In this document: positions 33,252 through 42,756 of the stretch, in pieces
Position numbering within the stretch: position 1 is the first letter of the stretch
Layout of the letters: every line of letters begins with the position of its first letter
Assembly: GCA_026826555.1 (NCBI GenBank)
Contig: JAKSZT010000142.1
Span: forward strand, 2,481,298 to 2,545,297
Source: Tolypeutes matacus
Taxonomy: Eukaryota; Chordata; Mammalia; Cingulata; Chlamyphoridae
Reading direction: 5' to 3'
Length of the DNA stretch: 64,000 nucleotides
Made by a program: the position numbers and the translations under genes
The notes under the pieces: model-generated
What the model was told of the DNA's origin: nothing
Seen by the model: only the letters and a program-made list of their open reading frames with translations
The model's database searches: none

Positions 33252-33258
33252 ACTCACC
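33252..33258 (-). promoter_or_regulatory. Leader splice donor, probable
   Basis: The minus strand has AAAAG/GTGAGT between the primer binding site and the gag start. It is a strong donor match in the place where the donor for spliced env RNA is expected. Confidence 0.6.
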
Positions 33259-33355
33259 TTTTAAGATTCAAGGACCGTCCGACCCAGCAACAACAACAGT
33301 CCTTACTTCCAGGGCACTGATCCAGAGAAAAAGACCATGAGAAAAGACTAGTCGA

Positions 33356-33373
33356 GCCCCACATTGGGCTCCA
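33356..33373 (-). promoter_or_regulatory. Primer binding site, tRNA-Lys type
   Basis: TGGAGCCCAATGTGGGGC, two bases after the 5' LTR end. It matches the complement of the 3' end of tRNA-Lys1,2 at 16 of 18 positions. Lysine tRNA priming is typical of HERV-K-like betaretroviruses. Confidence 0.9.
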
Positions 33374-33375
33374 TC

Positions 33376-33766
33376 TGTTGTAAATCAACGTGGAGGTAGA
33401 TAGTGCCGGGAATGATCCAAAGAAAGTTTGGGATCAGGGGACCTCACTCCATGTGGAATGCAGGCAAATTTATTTAGGGTGAAGCTGCTTTTTATACTAC
33501 AAAGCTGATAACAAAAGTAGGGCATCCTTTGCTAGTTCCTCTGCATGTCACGTAAGAGCACTGCTGTTTCCTGTATCTCCAGATAATTTTTCTTAGGAAT
33601 TTATGCAATAACTACTTAGTGGTGGGTTCATTCCGCTCTGCTTCCTCCCATTGACGTCTGCAGTTGCAGAGTCCTTGGAGACATTTGCTAATGTTTCTTT
33701 TCCAGCAAGCATACTTTTTAAGATGCTTAACCCTTTATGCTCTGGCTCTCAGCATCTTCTCCAACA
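33376..33766 (-). repeat. 5' LTR of provirus
   Basis: Mate of the LTR at 26316-26707, with the same TG..CA ends. TATAAAAA is at 33489-33496 and AATAAA at 33469-33474. The differences by eye are 11 substitutions and one single-base indel. Confidence 0.93.
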
Positions 33767-33772
33767 ATGATT

Positions 33773-35217
33773 TAGAAGGCTAGAATGATGAGGAGGGAGA
33801 GAAACAGTAAAGAAAGGGCTGAAAGGAAAAAGTTAATGTTAATAAAAAAAAGAAAACAGAATATATGGAATAGAAATTGAGACCCTTAAGTTGTGGGCTA
33901 ATGAAAAATGTGTTATATAAGAACCACAACAGAAAGCAGAAGGCAAAAAGATGAAGGAAGGAAAAGAGATAACTTGAGATGCAAAATCAATATAGACAGA
34001 GAATGGGAAATCACTGAAGCAGCACAGCAAAGAATAGACAAGCTAGCAGCACCTAATTAAAAAAAAATGAAAGAAAAAAGAAGGGGGAGAGGAAAGAGGA
34101 AAGAAAAGCAAGAGACAACAAATAAACAGAGAAAAACCAAACAACCACAAAAGCAAGCAGTCAAACAAATCTAAGGAAGAACAGTGTTCCTTCTTGGGCC
34201 CTTGTGGAACCTCTCAGCCTCTTTGTGTTTATCAATCAATTGCCGTGTAAGGTTCTATCTGCAGGTTTTGAGGCAGATTTTAGCTATTAAACTAAATTAA
34301 AAAGAAGAATTCATTTTTTTTTTTTTAAAGTGACTGTCTTCTTTTTTTTTGGCGAAATAAGGGACCTAAAATATGTCCTCTTCTAGACCACCCCTTTCAC
34401 TGAGGGGACCCTAACCTAGCTCATGGACACTAATCAAGCACTTCCCACTTCCTGGCCTCCCCAGGGGATCTGAAGCTCTGATGCTAGTCAGTGCAGAACC
34501 ATAAAAATGTCTGACTCTGCCCCTTCTGGGGCCAAGCCTGAGTATCACTGGGCTTTTGGGTAAATCAGGCTTCCTCAGTAGCTTCGCCTCTTCCCTCAGC
34601 CTGGTGCTGCTTCAAGATGGCTTATCTGCTCCCCAAAGCTATGTGGGGGTCCAGGCAGCCAAATCAACAGAAAGGAAACCCCTCTCCACCTTCTGTCAGA
34701 ACCCTCTCACTCTTGGAGAATGCTCCCTCTCACCTGATTGCTGGCAGGGGTTGGGGCATATCCATGGGCAACTAGGTAAGTCAACTTCCTCAGCAGATTT
34801 CCCACTCCCCTCAGCCTGGTCCTGCTTCAAGACAGCTTTTTTGCTCCCCAAGGCTGCAAGCGGTTCCAGGCAGAAAAATCCACAGAAAGGAAAGCCCTCT
34901 CAACCCTCCACCAGAATCCTTCCACTCTTGGATATCGCTCCCTCTCACCAGGCTGCCTCAGGAGGCACGGCTCAAACCAGCCTCTTTCCATGAGTGTGGG
35001 GCTCAGCCATCTGTGTTAACTTCCACAGGCAGGGTTAAAACTCACAAATCTCTACCGAGCAATCAACGCCATCGAGTTGCCTCTGGATAGATGACCCAAG
35101 CTTCTTGCTCCGTGTGCCCACAGCACAGACCCCTGGGCAGGACTCCGTCCCCAATCAACCATCCTGAGAAAGCTGGTCAGTGAGTGCCCTCCTAAACTAA
35201 CACCTTCTTGATCTCTC
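33773..35217 (-). mobile_element. L1 5' UTR, distal part with tandem monomers
   Basis: Resumes the L1 leader after the provirus: A-rich stretch 33773-34180 (compare L1-C 47960-48300), then GC-richer promoter-like DNA. Two monomers of about 216 bp begin at 34559 and 34775, sharing CCTCAGCCTGGTxCTGCTTC, GCTCCCCAAxGCT and GCTCCCTCTCACC. The 5' end meets the 12-bp target-site duplication at 35218-35229. Confidence 0.8.
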
Positions 35218-35229
35218 GAGAATATTCTT

Positions 35230-36812
35230 AAGTCGAGCACTCCATGCCACAAAGGTCTGTGCCCATCCTCCACTGGAGGCACATGCTGCCTCGGGAGCTA
35301 TTCCACGTATGGATTTGGAAGCTCCATTTCCCAAAAACACAGAATGAAGAGACGGTTGGCCTCCGATTTCAGCTACTGATTAGTAAATTCAGTTAGCTAA
35401 AGTATAACTCTAAGAACAGCTAATGTTTGAAACCGTTCAACTCTGAAAGAGGCCAGTAGCTGCCATTTTGACTTCACCCCTAGCACAAGGGGAAGCTGGG
35501 CTGCCTGAAAATCACAGTGATTGTAGAGATGGTTTCTTTCACCCATATTGGCTTGCAGCCCTAGCCTAGGCTTCAGCCCACAGCAGGGAGGAAGCTGGTG
35601 GTCCCTGCATAAGCCTATCCAGGTAACTGCAGGTACATTTGGCTGGCACAGGCTGAGTAATTGAAAGTCTACCAGGGCAACTGTGGTTATCTTGGACCTG
35701 CACTGCATAGATTGCTGCCCACACCTGCAGCTCCATCTTCACCACAGGCAGGGGAGCAAGGGACATGAAGCTTTAAAGTCTCTCTGGGCAGCTACAGACT
35801 GGACCTGCATGACTTGGATTATTGATTGAGCAAAAATTTTATTTAATGACTTGGATTATTACACATGGTTATGGTTTTGTCCCTAACCCTGGCAAAGGAG
35901 AAAGTTGGGAGAAGCTTCACTGGTCCTTGGGGCAATGAGGGCAACTTGAGGCTCCACAGCTAATAGCAAGAACTACATCCTTGGCTCCTACTACACAACC
36001 AGCAAGGGAGAAAGGACAGGAAGTCCTAAATTAAAGAGAAAAACTGCACCCAGAATAAATACTCTAGTAAGCCAGATGCCAAGACAACAAAAAAATTTAC
36101 AATCCACACCAAGAAACAGGAAGACATGGCCCAGTAAAAGGACCAAGATAAGCCTCTAGATCACATAAAGGAGTTGAGACAACTAATCATAGATGGTCAA
36201 ACAAGATTCCTTAAAATTCAAGAGATGGGTAAATAGATTAAGGATAAACACAAAGAAGAATTTGAAAGCATACATAGAAAAATAGCAAATCTTATGAAAA
36301 TGAAAGTTGCAATAAATGAAATTTAAAATACACTGGAATCATATAATAACAGATTTGAGGAGGCAGAGAAAGGATTGGTGAGCTTGAAGAAATGACCTCT
36401 GAAAGTCAACATACAAAAGAACAGACGAAGAAAAGGTCAGAAAAACTTGAACAAATTCTCATGGAACTAAACAACAGCAAGAGATGTGCAAACATATGTG
36501 TCATAGGTGTCCCAGAAGAAGAAGAGAAGAGAAAAGGGGAAGAAGAGATATTTGAAGAAATAATGGTAGAAAATTTCTCAACCCAGTTAAGGACATAGAT
36601 ATCCATGCCCAAAAAGCATGATGTACTATCATCTGAAAAAATGTGAATAGACTAACTCTGAGACACATACTAATCAGAATGTCAAATGCTAAAGACAAAG
36701 AGAGAATTATGATGTTATGTGTGTTTGTTTTGTAAGTTCACAACTATTGCTATACACTTATTTTTTATGTATGTTTATAAATGAGTGATATACTTCAATT
36801 AAAAAAAACATG
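35230..36812 (+). mobile_element. HAL1-like element 1, remainder
   Basis: Continues the element begun at 14370. A 5' UTR with GAGCACTCCATGCC and GGGAGCTATTCCACG is followed by about four diverged ~110-bp units (35610-36000). Next comes a decayed ORF1-like region (36100-36700; TSESQHTKEQTKK, CANICVIGVPEEEEKRK). The 3' end follows almost at once, with TTTTGTAAGTTCACAACTAT and a poly-A at 36801-36808. There is no ORF2, hence HAL1-like; an internally deleted L1 is the alternative. Confidence 0.75.
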
Positions 36813-37397
36813 AAGAAGGAGGAGAGGGGCAAGATGGTGGCAGACTGAGGAGCTTTAAGAGTCAGGTCGTCCAACAGGGCACTTAATAATTACTCAGAGC
36901 TATCTAAAGCATTCCTTTGGGGGTCCCAGGAGACAGGAAGAGTATCTTGTAACATTTTTTGAAGTATGGAAGGAGGAGACTGCCAATCTGCAGAGAACAT
37001 TCATGAGTACAGCACTCCACACCCTGAGGCTGGTGACTGTGGCGCAAGCTGCCTTGGGAGCTATTACGGGGTTGGAGTTGGAAGCTCCATTTCCCAAAAA
37101 TGGGGATGAAGAGACAGTTGGGCACTGACCTCAGCTACTGATGAGTACATTTGGTTGGCTAAAGTGTAATCCTAAAAAAAACTAAAGAATATACCTGTCC
37201 AAGTCGGAAAGAGGCTGGTAGCTGCCATTTTACCATTTTAACTTGGCCCCAGGCAAAAGGGGAAGCCTGGCTGATTGAAAATCACAGTGCAGGTAGGGAC
37301 CAGCTTCTTTTCACTCAAATCAGATTGTAGCTGTAGCCTAAACCCCAGCCCCACCTCCAGCAGAGAGGAAGCTGGGGGAACTTCACCAGCCTCTTCA

Positions 37398-38340
37398 GGT
37401 AACTGCAGCCTCTTTCAGCTGGCACAGACTGAATAGTTGGACATCTGGGCCTCTATCACTGCACCCCAATAGGATAGGATAGGAAAGGAGCTGTGTTTCC
37501 TCCGCCTCTCTAGGCAACTGCAAATGCTTTCAGCCAACAAAACTGGTTTATTGAGCACCTTCAGTTACATCTCCACTTTCTGCCCTCCATAGCATAGGAG
37601 GGGCTGGTGTTTCCTCAGCTTCTCAGGGCAACTTCAGCCACTTTTGGTCCGTACAAACTCAACTCTTGAGCACCTGTAGCTTCACCCCTACCCTCAATAG
37701 GACAAGAGAGAGACTGTGTTTCCCCACCCTCTCTGGGTAACTGCAAGTTCTTTTGGCCTACATAGACTGAATAGTCAGACACCGATAGCTCCATCTCATT
37801 CACCAAGTAGGATAGAGGGGGAGCTGGGATTCCTCAGCCTTTCCAGGCAAAGCAGGCACTTTTGGTCTACAGGGACTGAACTGTTGGGTATTGGTGATTC
37901 TGTTCTCACTCTCTAAAATACAGAAGGGACAGTACTTCCTCAGCCTCTCAGAGCACCTGCAGGCATATTCTGCCCTCATGGATTAGATTGTTGAGCACTC
38001 CACATGTCCATCCCCACTCCTGGCCGGGATGGGGATCCAGGGCTATGTCAGTCTACCTGGGCAACTGTGGTCATTTTGGACATGCACGGCATAGGTTTCT
38101 GCCCACACCTGTAGCTCTATTCCTGCCCCAGGCAGGCAAGGAAGTGTCGTGAAGCTTTATCAGTCTCTCCAGGCAACTGCACACAGACTTGTCCTGCACA
38201 ACTTGGATTATTACACATGGTTGTAGCTCTGTCTGTACCCCTGGCAAAGGAGAAAGGTGAAAGAAGCTTCATCAATTCCTGGGGAAACACGGGCAGCTTC
38301 AGCCTCTATAGCTTACAGCACCACCTACAACCACCTTGAT
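37398..38340 (+). repeat. Tandem array, about nine units of ~110 bp
   Basis: Unit starts near 37398, 37513, 37627, 37736, 37846, 37951, 38060, 38172 and 38281. Each opens with GG(C/T)AACTGCAG-like sequence, then a TTTTGG(T/C)CTAC-like stretch, a GAxTGxxxAGTTGAGCACC-like stretch, a C-rich run and a CCTCAGCCTCTC-like end. Spacing is 105-115 bp. It lies where an L1-type promoter would be. Confidence 0.85.
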
Positions 38341-38589
38341 TCCTATTACACAAGCAGCAAGAAAAAATGGTAAAAAAAAAAGGCCTAAACTAAAGGGAGA
38401 AACTGCACCCAGAATGAATACATCTAGTAAACCATATACCAAGATACCAACAAAAAATTACAATCCATATCAAGAAACAGGAAGATATGGCCCAGTTAAA
38501 GGAACAAGATAAGCTTCCAGATGGCAAGAAGGAGTTGACACAACTAATCAAAGAGGTTCAAACAAATGTTCTTAATAAATTTAATATTA

Positions 38590-38670
38590 AGAAGATATTG
38601 GGTGCTGATTACATGACTGTGTTCACTTTGTAAAACACTTCAAGTTGTATACTTGGATTTTTTTGTGCTT

Positions 38671-38719
<49 letters not shown>

Positions 38720-38760
38720 AAGAAAAAGTTTACCCCCCATAAAAAATAAAAATAAGAAAA
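38590..38760 (+). repeat. Short retro-insert with (TA)n tract
   Basis: An L1-3'-end-like piece (TTCACTTTGTAAAACACTTC, GTATACTTGGAT) followed by a pure (TA)n tract at 38671-38711. It interrupts the ORF1 remnant. Confidence 0.55.
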
Positions 38761-38934
38761 GATATAGGGTGAGCACAAAGAAGAAATTGAAAGCATATAT
38801 ATAAAAATAACAGATCTTAGGGGAATGAATGGCACAGTAAATGATATTAAAAATATACTTTAGGCATATAACAGCAGATATGAGGAGGCAGAAATGATTG
38901 CTGAACTTGAAAACATGGCCTCCAAAAGCAACAG

Positions 38935-39024
38935 ATATTTATATATCATTTTGCAAATGTTTGTATGTATTGTGAGAATTTTGATTTTTACCCATAATAA
39001 AAAAAAAAAAAAAAAAAAAAAAAA
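38935..39024 (+). mobile_element. Severely 5'-truncated L1 insertion (about 65 bp plus poly-A)
   Basis: ATTTATATATCATTTTGCAA through TTTTGATTTTTACCCATAAT and a 26-A tail. It is the reverse complement of the L1-B terminus at 18960-19040. It marks the true 3' end of the young L1 family. Confidence 0.85.
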
Positions 39025-39239
39025 GAATGGTAAATATTGAACAGGGTCTCAGGGAACTAAATGATGGCAAGAGACATGCAAATATTAGTGTCATGGGTGT
39101 CCCAGAAGGAGAAAAGAAGGAAAAAAAGGCAGAAGAATTTTTGAAGGAAGTAATAGTAGAAAATTTTCCAACCCTATTGAAGGACATAGCTATCCCTATC
39201 CAAGAAACACATAGACATATACAGAACATTTCATTCCCA

Positions 39240-39620
39240 AAGAGCAGGATATACATCCTTCTCAAGTGCTCATGGAACTTTCTCCAGGTTAGACCATATA
39301 TTGGGTCAGAAAGCAGATCTCAATAAATTCAATAAGATCAAATTATACAAAGCACATTCTCTGATCATAGTGGAATAAACTTGGAAGTCAACAAGAGGCA
39401 GAAAAATGGAAAATTCACAAATATATATATAGATATTAAACAACACACTGATAAATAATAAGTACATCAAAGAAGAAATTGTGAGAGAAATCAGTAAATA
39501 CTTTGAGACAAATGAAAATGAGAACAAAACATATTAGAACCTATGAGATGCAGTGAGTAGAAGCTGGTTTATAGATAGGGTTATAGCTGAAATGAATAGC
39601 CTAGGGACGTAAATTTCAAT
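39240..39620 (+). pseudogene. L1 ORF2 fragment
   Basis: Reads like the L1 endonuclease-to-RT linker region: CTCAAGTGCTCATGGAACTT, TGGGTCAGAAAGCA, GATCATAGTGGAATAAACTT, CAACAAGAGGCAGAAAAATG, TATTAAACAACACACT. Many stops. Confidence 0.7.
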
Positions 39621-39734
39621 TGAAAGAAAGCTAAAGAATTATCTAGGGACTGAATAAAACAGTGAACCCAGAGGCGGATGAGAATTGTGGTTTATGGTAC
39701 AGATGCCAGAGTGTCCTTCTGTGAGCTAGAGTAG

Positions 39735-40075
39735 ATGTATGTCACTATTGCAGTGTGGTGGGAATGTGAAGAAGCATGGGAAAAATACAATTGGTGTGAT
39801 CTATGGACTGTGGTTAACATCAAGACTGTAATATTCTTGCATCAACACCAAAGATATTCTGGGTTGATAGTGGAGGAGATTGGAAAACGTGTGCCAAATA
39901 TACACTATGGACTACGGTTGGTGGTTATAATCTGATGATATTATTTTATCATCTGTAGTGAATATTCTACCACAGTGTGTTGTGTTGGTGAAGGCATGTT
40001 GTATGGGAATTATATACATGTGCATAATTGTTTTATAAGTTCACAATCTCTGTAATAAAAATATATTTAAAAAAT
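39735..40075 (+). repeat. L1 3'-tail-like fragment
   Basis: Typical old L1 3' end: GTCACTATTGCAGTGTGGTG, GGACTACGGTTGGTGGTTAT, GTTGGTGAAGGCATG, then TAATAAAAATATATTTAAAA. A second, similar tail follows at 40085-40338. Confidence 0.6.
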
Positions 40076-40338
40076 AATCGCTTTGGGGAAAAATACACTA
40101 AATTTCACATATGGACTATAGTTAGTAGTAATATTTTGATGATGCTCTTGCACAGTTTGTAACAAATGTTTCTCAACAATGCAAGGTGTTGGTGTAGGCA
40201 TGATGTATGGGGCACCAGTATGATGTTATGCATGTTTATTTTGTAAGTTCACCACTTTTACTATACATTTATTGTTTAAATATGTTCATGCATGAATGAT
40301 AAAAATATATATCAAAAATAAATTTAAAATATATATTT

Positions 40339-42489
40339 TAAAAAAACACGTGAGAAAGATGTTCAAAACGTTTAAAGAGAGCCACGAGCATTAGAGGGCT
40401 CTGCCTATATCACTTCTCTTGGTAACTTCAGATATAAAAGGCAATATTATTCAACCTTCTCATCACACATCAGTGAGAAGAATGATCATGTTAAGCCTAT
40501 GGAATTTGAATGTGTTTCTACCTGTCTTAGTCCAATTGTTCATAGAGTCGAGTAGAATGGGAGAGCAAATGTATAGTGTTTTTATTTTCAATTATTTGAA
40601 GAATAAAACCTCACCAGCAGAAGGGTGAAAAATTAATTTACATAAAATATCTTTATAAATTAGTAAAAAATAAAAGGAACGACTTCTTTTTCCTGATAAG
40701 TTGGCAGAACTCCTGATAAGTTCCTGATAAGTTGGCAGAAACCAGAGGTCAGATGACTTCATTGAGACCCAATTCAACAGAAATGAGAAGAAAGTGATTG
40801 ATCTAAGAAACCTGGTTAAATTGTATGATAATATCCTGCTGAGGCAGATAATGACTCTGGTCCGATATTGGAAGGAAATATTAATTACTGACAGATGAGG
40901 ACTTTCCAGGGTTCTTTTATAAACCTCTAGAGAACATTGGACTTGTGTTCCTTCTATTTTCTCTTTCTTATTGTTTCTTTTAACATTGTAGACATACAGC
41001 TGTGATAGGAATGAGGAAGATCTCTATCACCTTGTATAGAGGTCATTTGATCTGATTTTTCTCGGATATATTTTTACGAGAAAATTGCAAAGGAAAGTCT
41101 ATAGTAAGCTAACTTTGTAACTTACTTACTATACAAAAACACAAAAACAAGAAGAAAAAAAACATTGGGAAAATGAAACATAAGAAACAAACTCCAAAAC
41201 AATGAGATTGCCTACATATAAGCGTGTTTGGAAAGGATAGAGACTAGGAAGGGGCTTGAAAAAATGGGTTGGGAGTATTACTGCTATAAATAACCCTTTC
41301 ATTAAGTTTTGTATTTTAAAATTATTATTAGGCTTTATATATATAAAATATATATACAATATATATTCAACAAATGAGGAGGGAAATATAAAATTGAAAA
41401 TAAAGGGCACGAATAAATTTAACTTGTTTCAAATGGATGACATAGCCACAACGAAATATAGTGAGAATTATTAACACGAGTAACTTTTGATCAGAGTACT
41501 TTGAATATATACAATGAAAATAAAGAAAATTACTTGTTATTTAAAATGTTTGAATTCAAGCAGTTTATTTTATAAAATATTATCGTTAACAATTCTGAAT
41601 GTGCACTGAGTGTACTTTAGAATTGATCAAACAAGAAAAGATATGGTGAATAAAGGGTGCCGGGTTTCTCAATATTGGAGAGGTGAGCTACAAAAATGGA
41701 AGGTGTAAGGCTAGAATAAACGTGTTTTGGGATTAGACTTGAAGATATGTGTATGAATGACTCATTTTATAGTTATCACAGGAAATATTTATTAAATATA
41801 TTAATATATTTATAAGTTTCTACATATATGTATTTATACAATTATACACATAAAATTATGTATTTACATTTAAACATTTTTTACTCTTTATCTTTTCAGG
41901 GATCTAGAAGCAGTAACACCACAGTAGCAAAGAAAAAAACTAGTTCCAAAATCTTTTTGTCAACTTAACATTATCCACTACAAAGATCCAGATTTCACTG
42001 AAGAAATTGCTTACTCCAGGCCTGAGTAGGAAAAGTACATATTGGCCTAGAACATCATATTGTGCCAGAATATAAGATATCCACAAAGAATGCTGGGGGC
42101 ATGCCAGACAAAGGAGACAATCTGAAAGGAAACCTCTGACCAAATGTGGGCAATTTGAGCATTTTGACATTTATGGTAACAGATTCTAAACATATGAAAA
42201 AATAGAAATGAGTCCTTACAGATATAAATGAATTTATTAGTAAATAAATAAATAGGGGATAAATTAAAACTCTTCCTTTTGAAGAGCACCTACTGTAAAA
42301 TACACAAGAAAAGATGGAATAAGAAAATTACCATTAAGATTCATTATTATAATAATTGACTCCTGCAAGCATCATCAATGGTCACAAAAGCAGGTGAATA
42401 AAATTTTAGTGAGGAACAGAATATTTATATAGTCTCAACTTATCTCCCTGCAATCAAGTATTAATGACAAAGGAAAAATAGCAACATTG
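40339..42489. other. Intergenic DNA, nothing recognised
   Basis: AT-rich with short frames on both strands; no known motif. A short direct repeat (TTCCTGATAAGTTGGCAGAA) occurs twice near 40690-40741. Confidence 0.4.
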
Positions 42490-42756
42490 GAGTGGAGAAT
42501 CCTCAACCCTCCCTCCCATTTCCATGGAGTCTAACCCACCCTTCCTATCCTACTATCTTCACAAACCAGCACCGCCCAGCCCAATAGCATCACTGCACCA
42601 CTGTTATGTCCATCCACTGCACAATACACCCTTCCAAATTATCATAGATTTTGCCCATGTGGGCATTGTCTCACAACCTTCTTCTCCCTTTCTGTCTCCT
42701 GTAAACCTATATTCCAGATTCTAGCTCTGTGAGCCTGCACAATTTGCTTAGTTCAT
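42490..42756 (-). mobile_element. L1-C, 3'-UTR remnant (cut short)
   Basis: Only about 265 bp of 3' UTR match L1-D 61850-62110 (ACAACCTTCTTCTCCCTTTC, CACCxCCCAxCCCAAT). No poly-A is seen at its lower edge, so the rest of the long 3' UTR is missing, by deletion or internal priming. Confidence 0.7.

Larger units (their letters stand above)
26316..33766 (-). mobile_element. Betaretrovirus-like (ERVK-type) provirus, pol-less
   Basis: Complete LTR-to-LTR insertion of about 7.45 kb, transcribed on the minus strand. It has two LTRs of about 391 bp, a lysine-tRNA-type primer binding site, a leader with a splice donor, gag, env and a polypurine tract. The flanking 6-mers AGGATT (26310-26315) and ATGATT (33767-33772) differ at one base. 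A 6-bp duplication is usual for betaretroviruses and HERV-K-like elements. Eleven substitutions and one indel separate the LTRs by my count. The middle (about 28740-31920) shows no pol. Both genes carry stops or frameshifts, so it is a defective fossil. It sits in the 5' UTR of the L1, in the same orientation. Confidence 0.9.
38380..39235 (+). pseudogene. L1/HAL1 ORF1 remnant
   Basis: Decayed coding remnant of an L1-type ORF1. The clearest piece is at 39027-39235: GLRELNDGKRHANISVMGVP, then a Lys/Glu-rich stretch and ENFPTLLKDIAIPIQETHRH. That is the start of the RNA-binding domain seen in ORF1 at 25342-25968. Upstream pieces (38750-38930) are split by insertions. No start can be assigned. 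Confidence 0.75.
36813..40338 (+). mobile_element. HAL1-like element 2, head-to-tail after element 1
   Basis: Begins GAGGAGAGGGGCAAGATGGT, homologous to 14380 onward, and ends with the same 3' end (TTTTGTAAGTTCACCACTTT at 40245) and A-rich tail near 40338. A tandem array fills the 5' UTR (37398-38340). ORF1-like coding (38380-39235) is interrupted by two short retro-insertions. L1 ORF2 and tail fragments at 39240-40075 are either part of it or later insertions. Confidence 0.7.

Noticed and set aside
34556..34993. 145-codon plus-strand frame
   Set aside because: It is antisense to the L1 5'-UTR monomers; its repeated segments mirror the DNA repeat.
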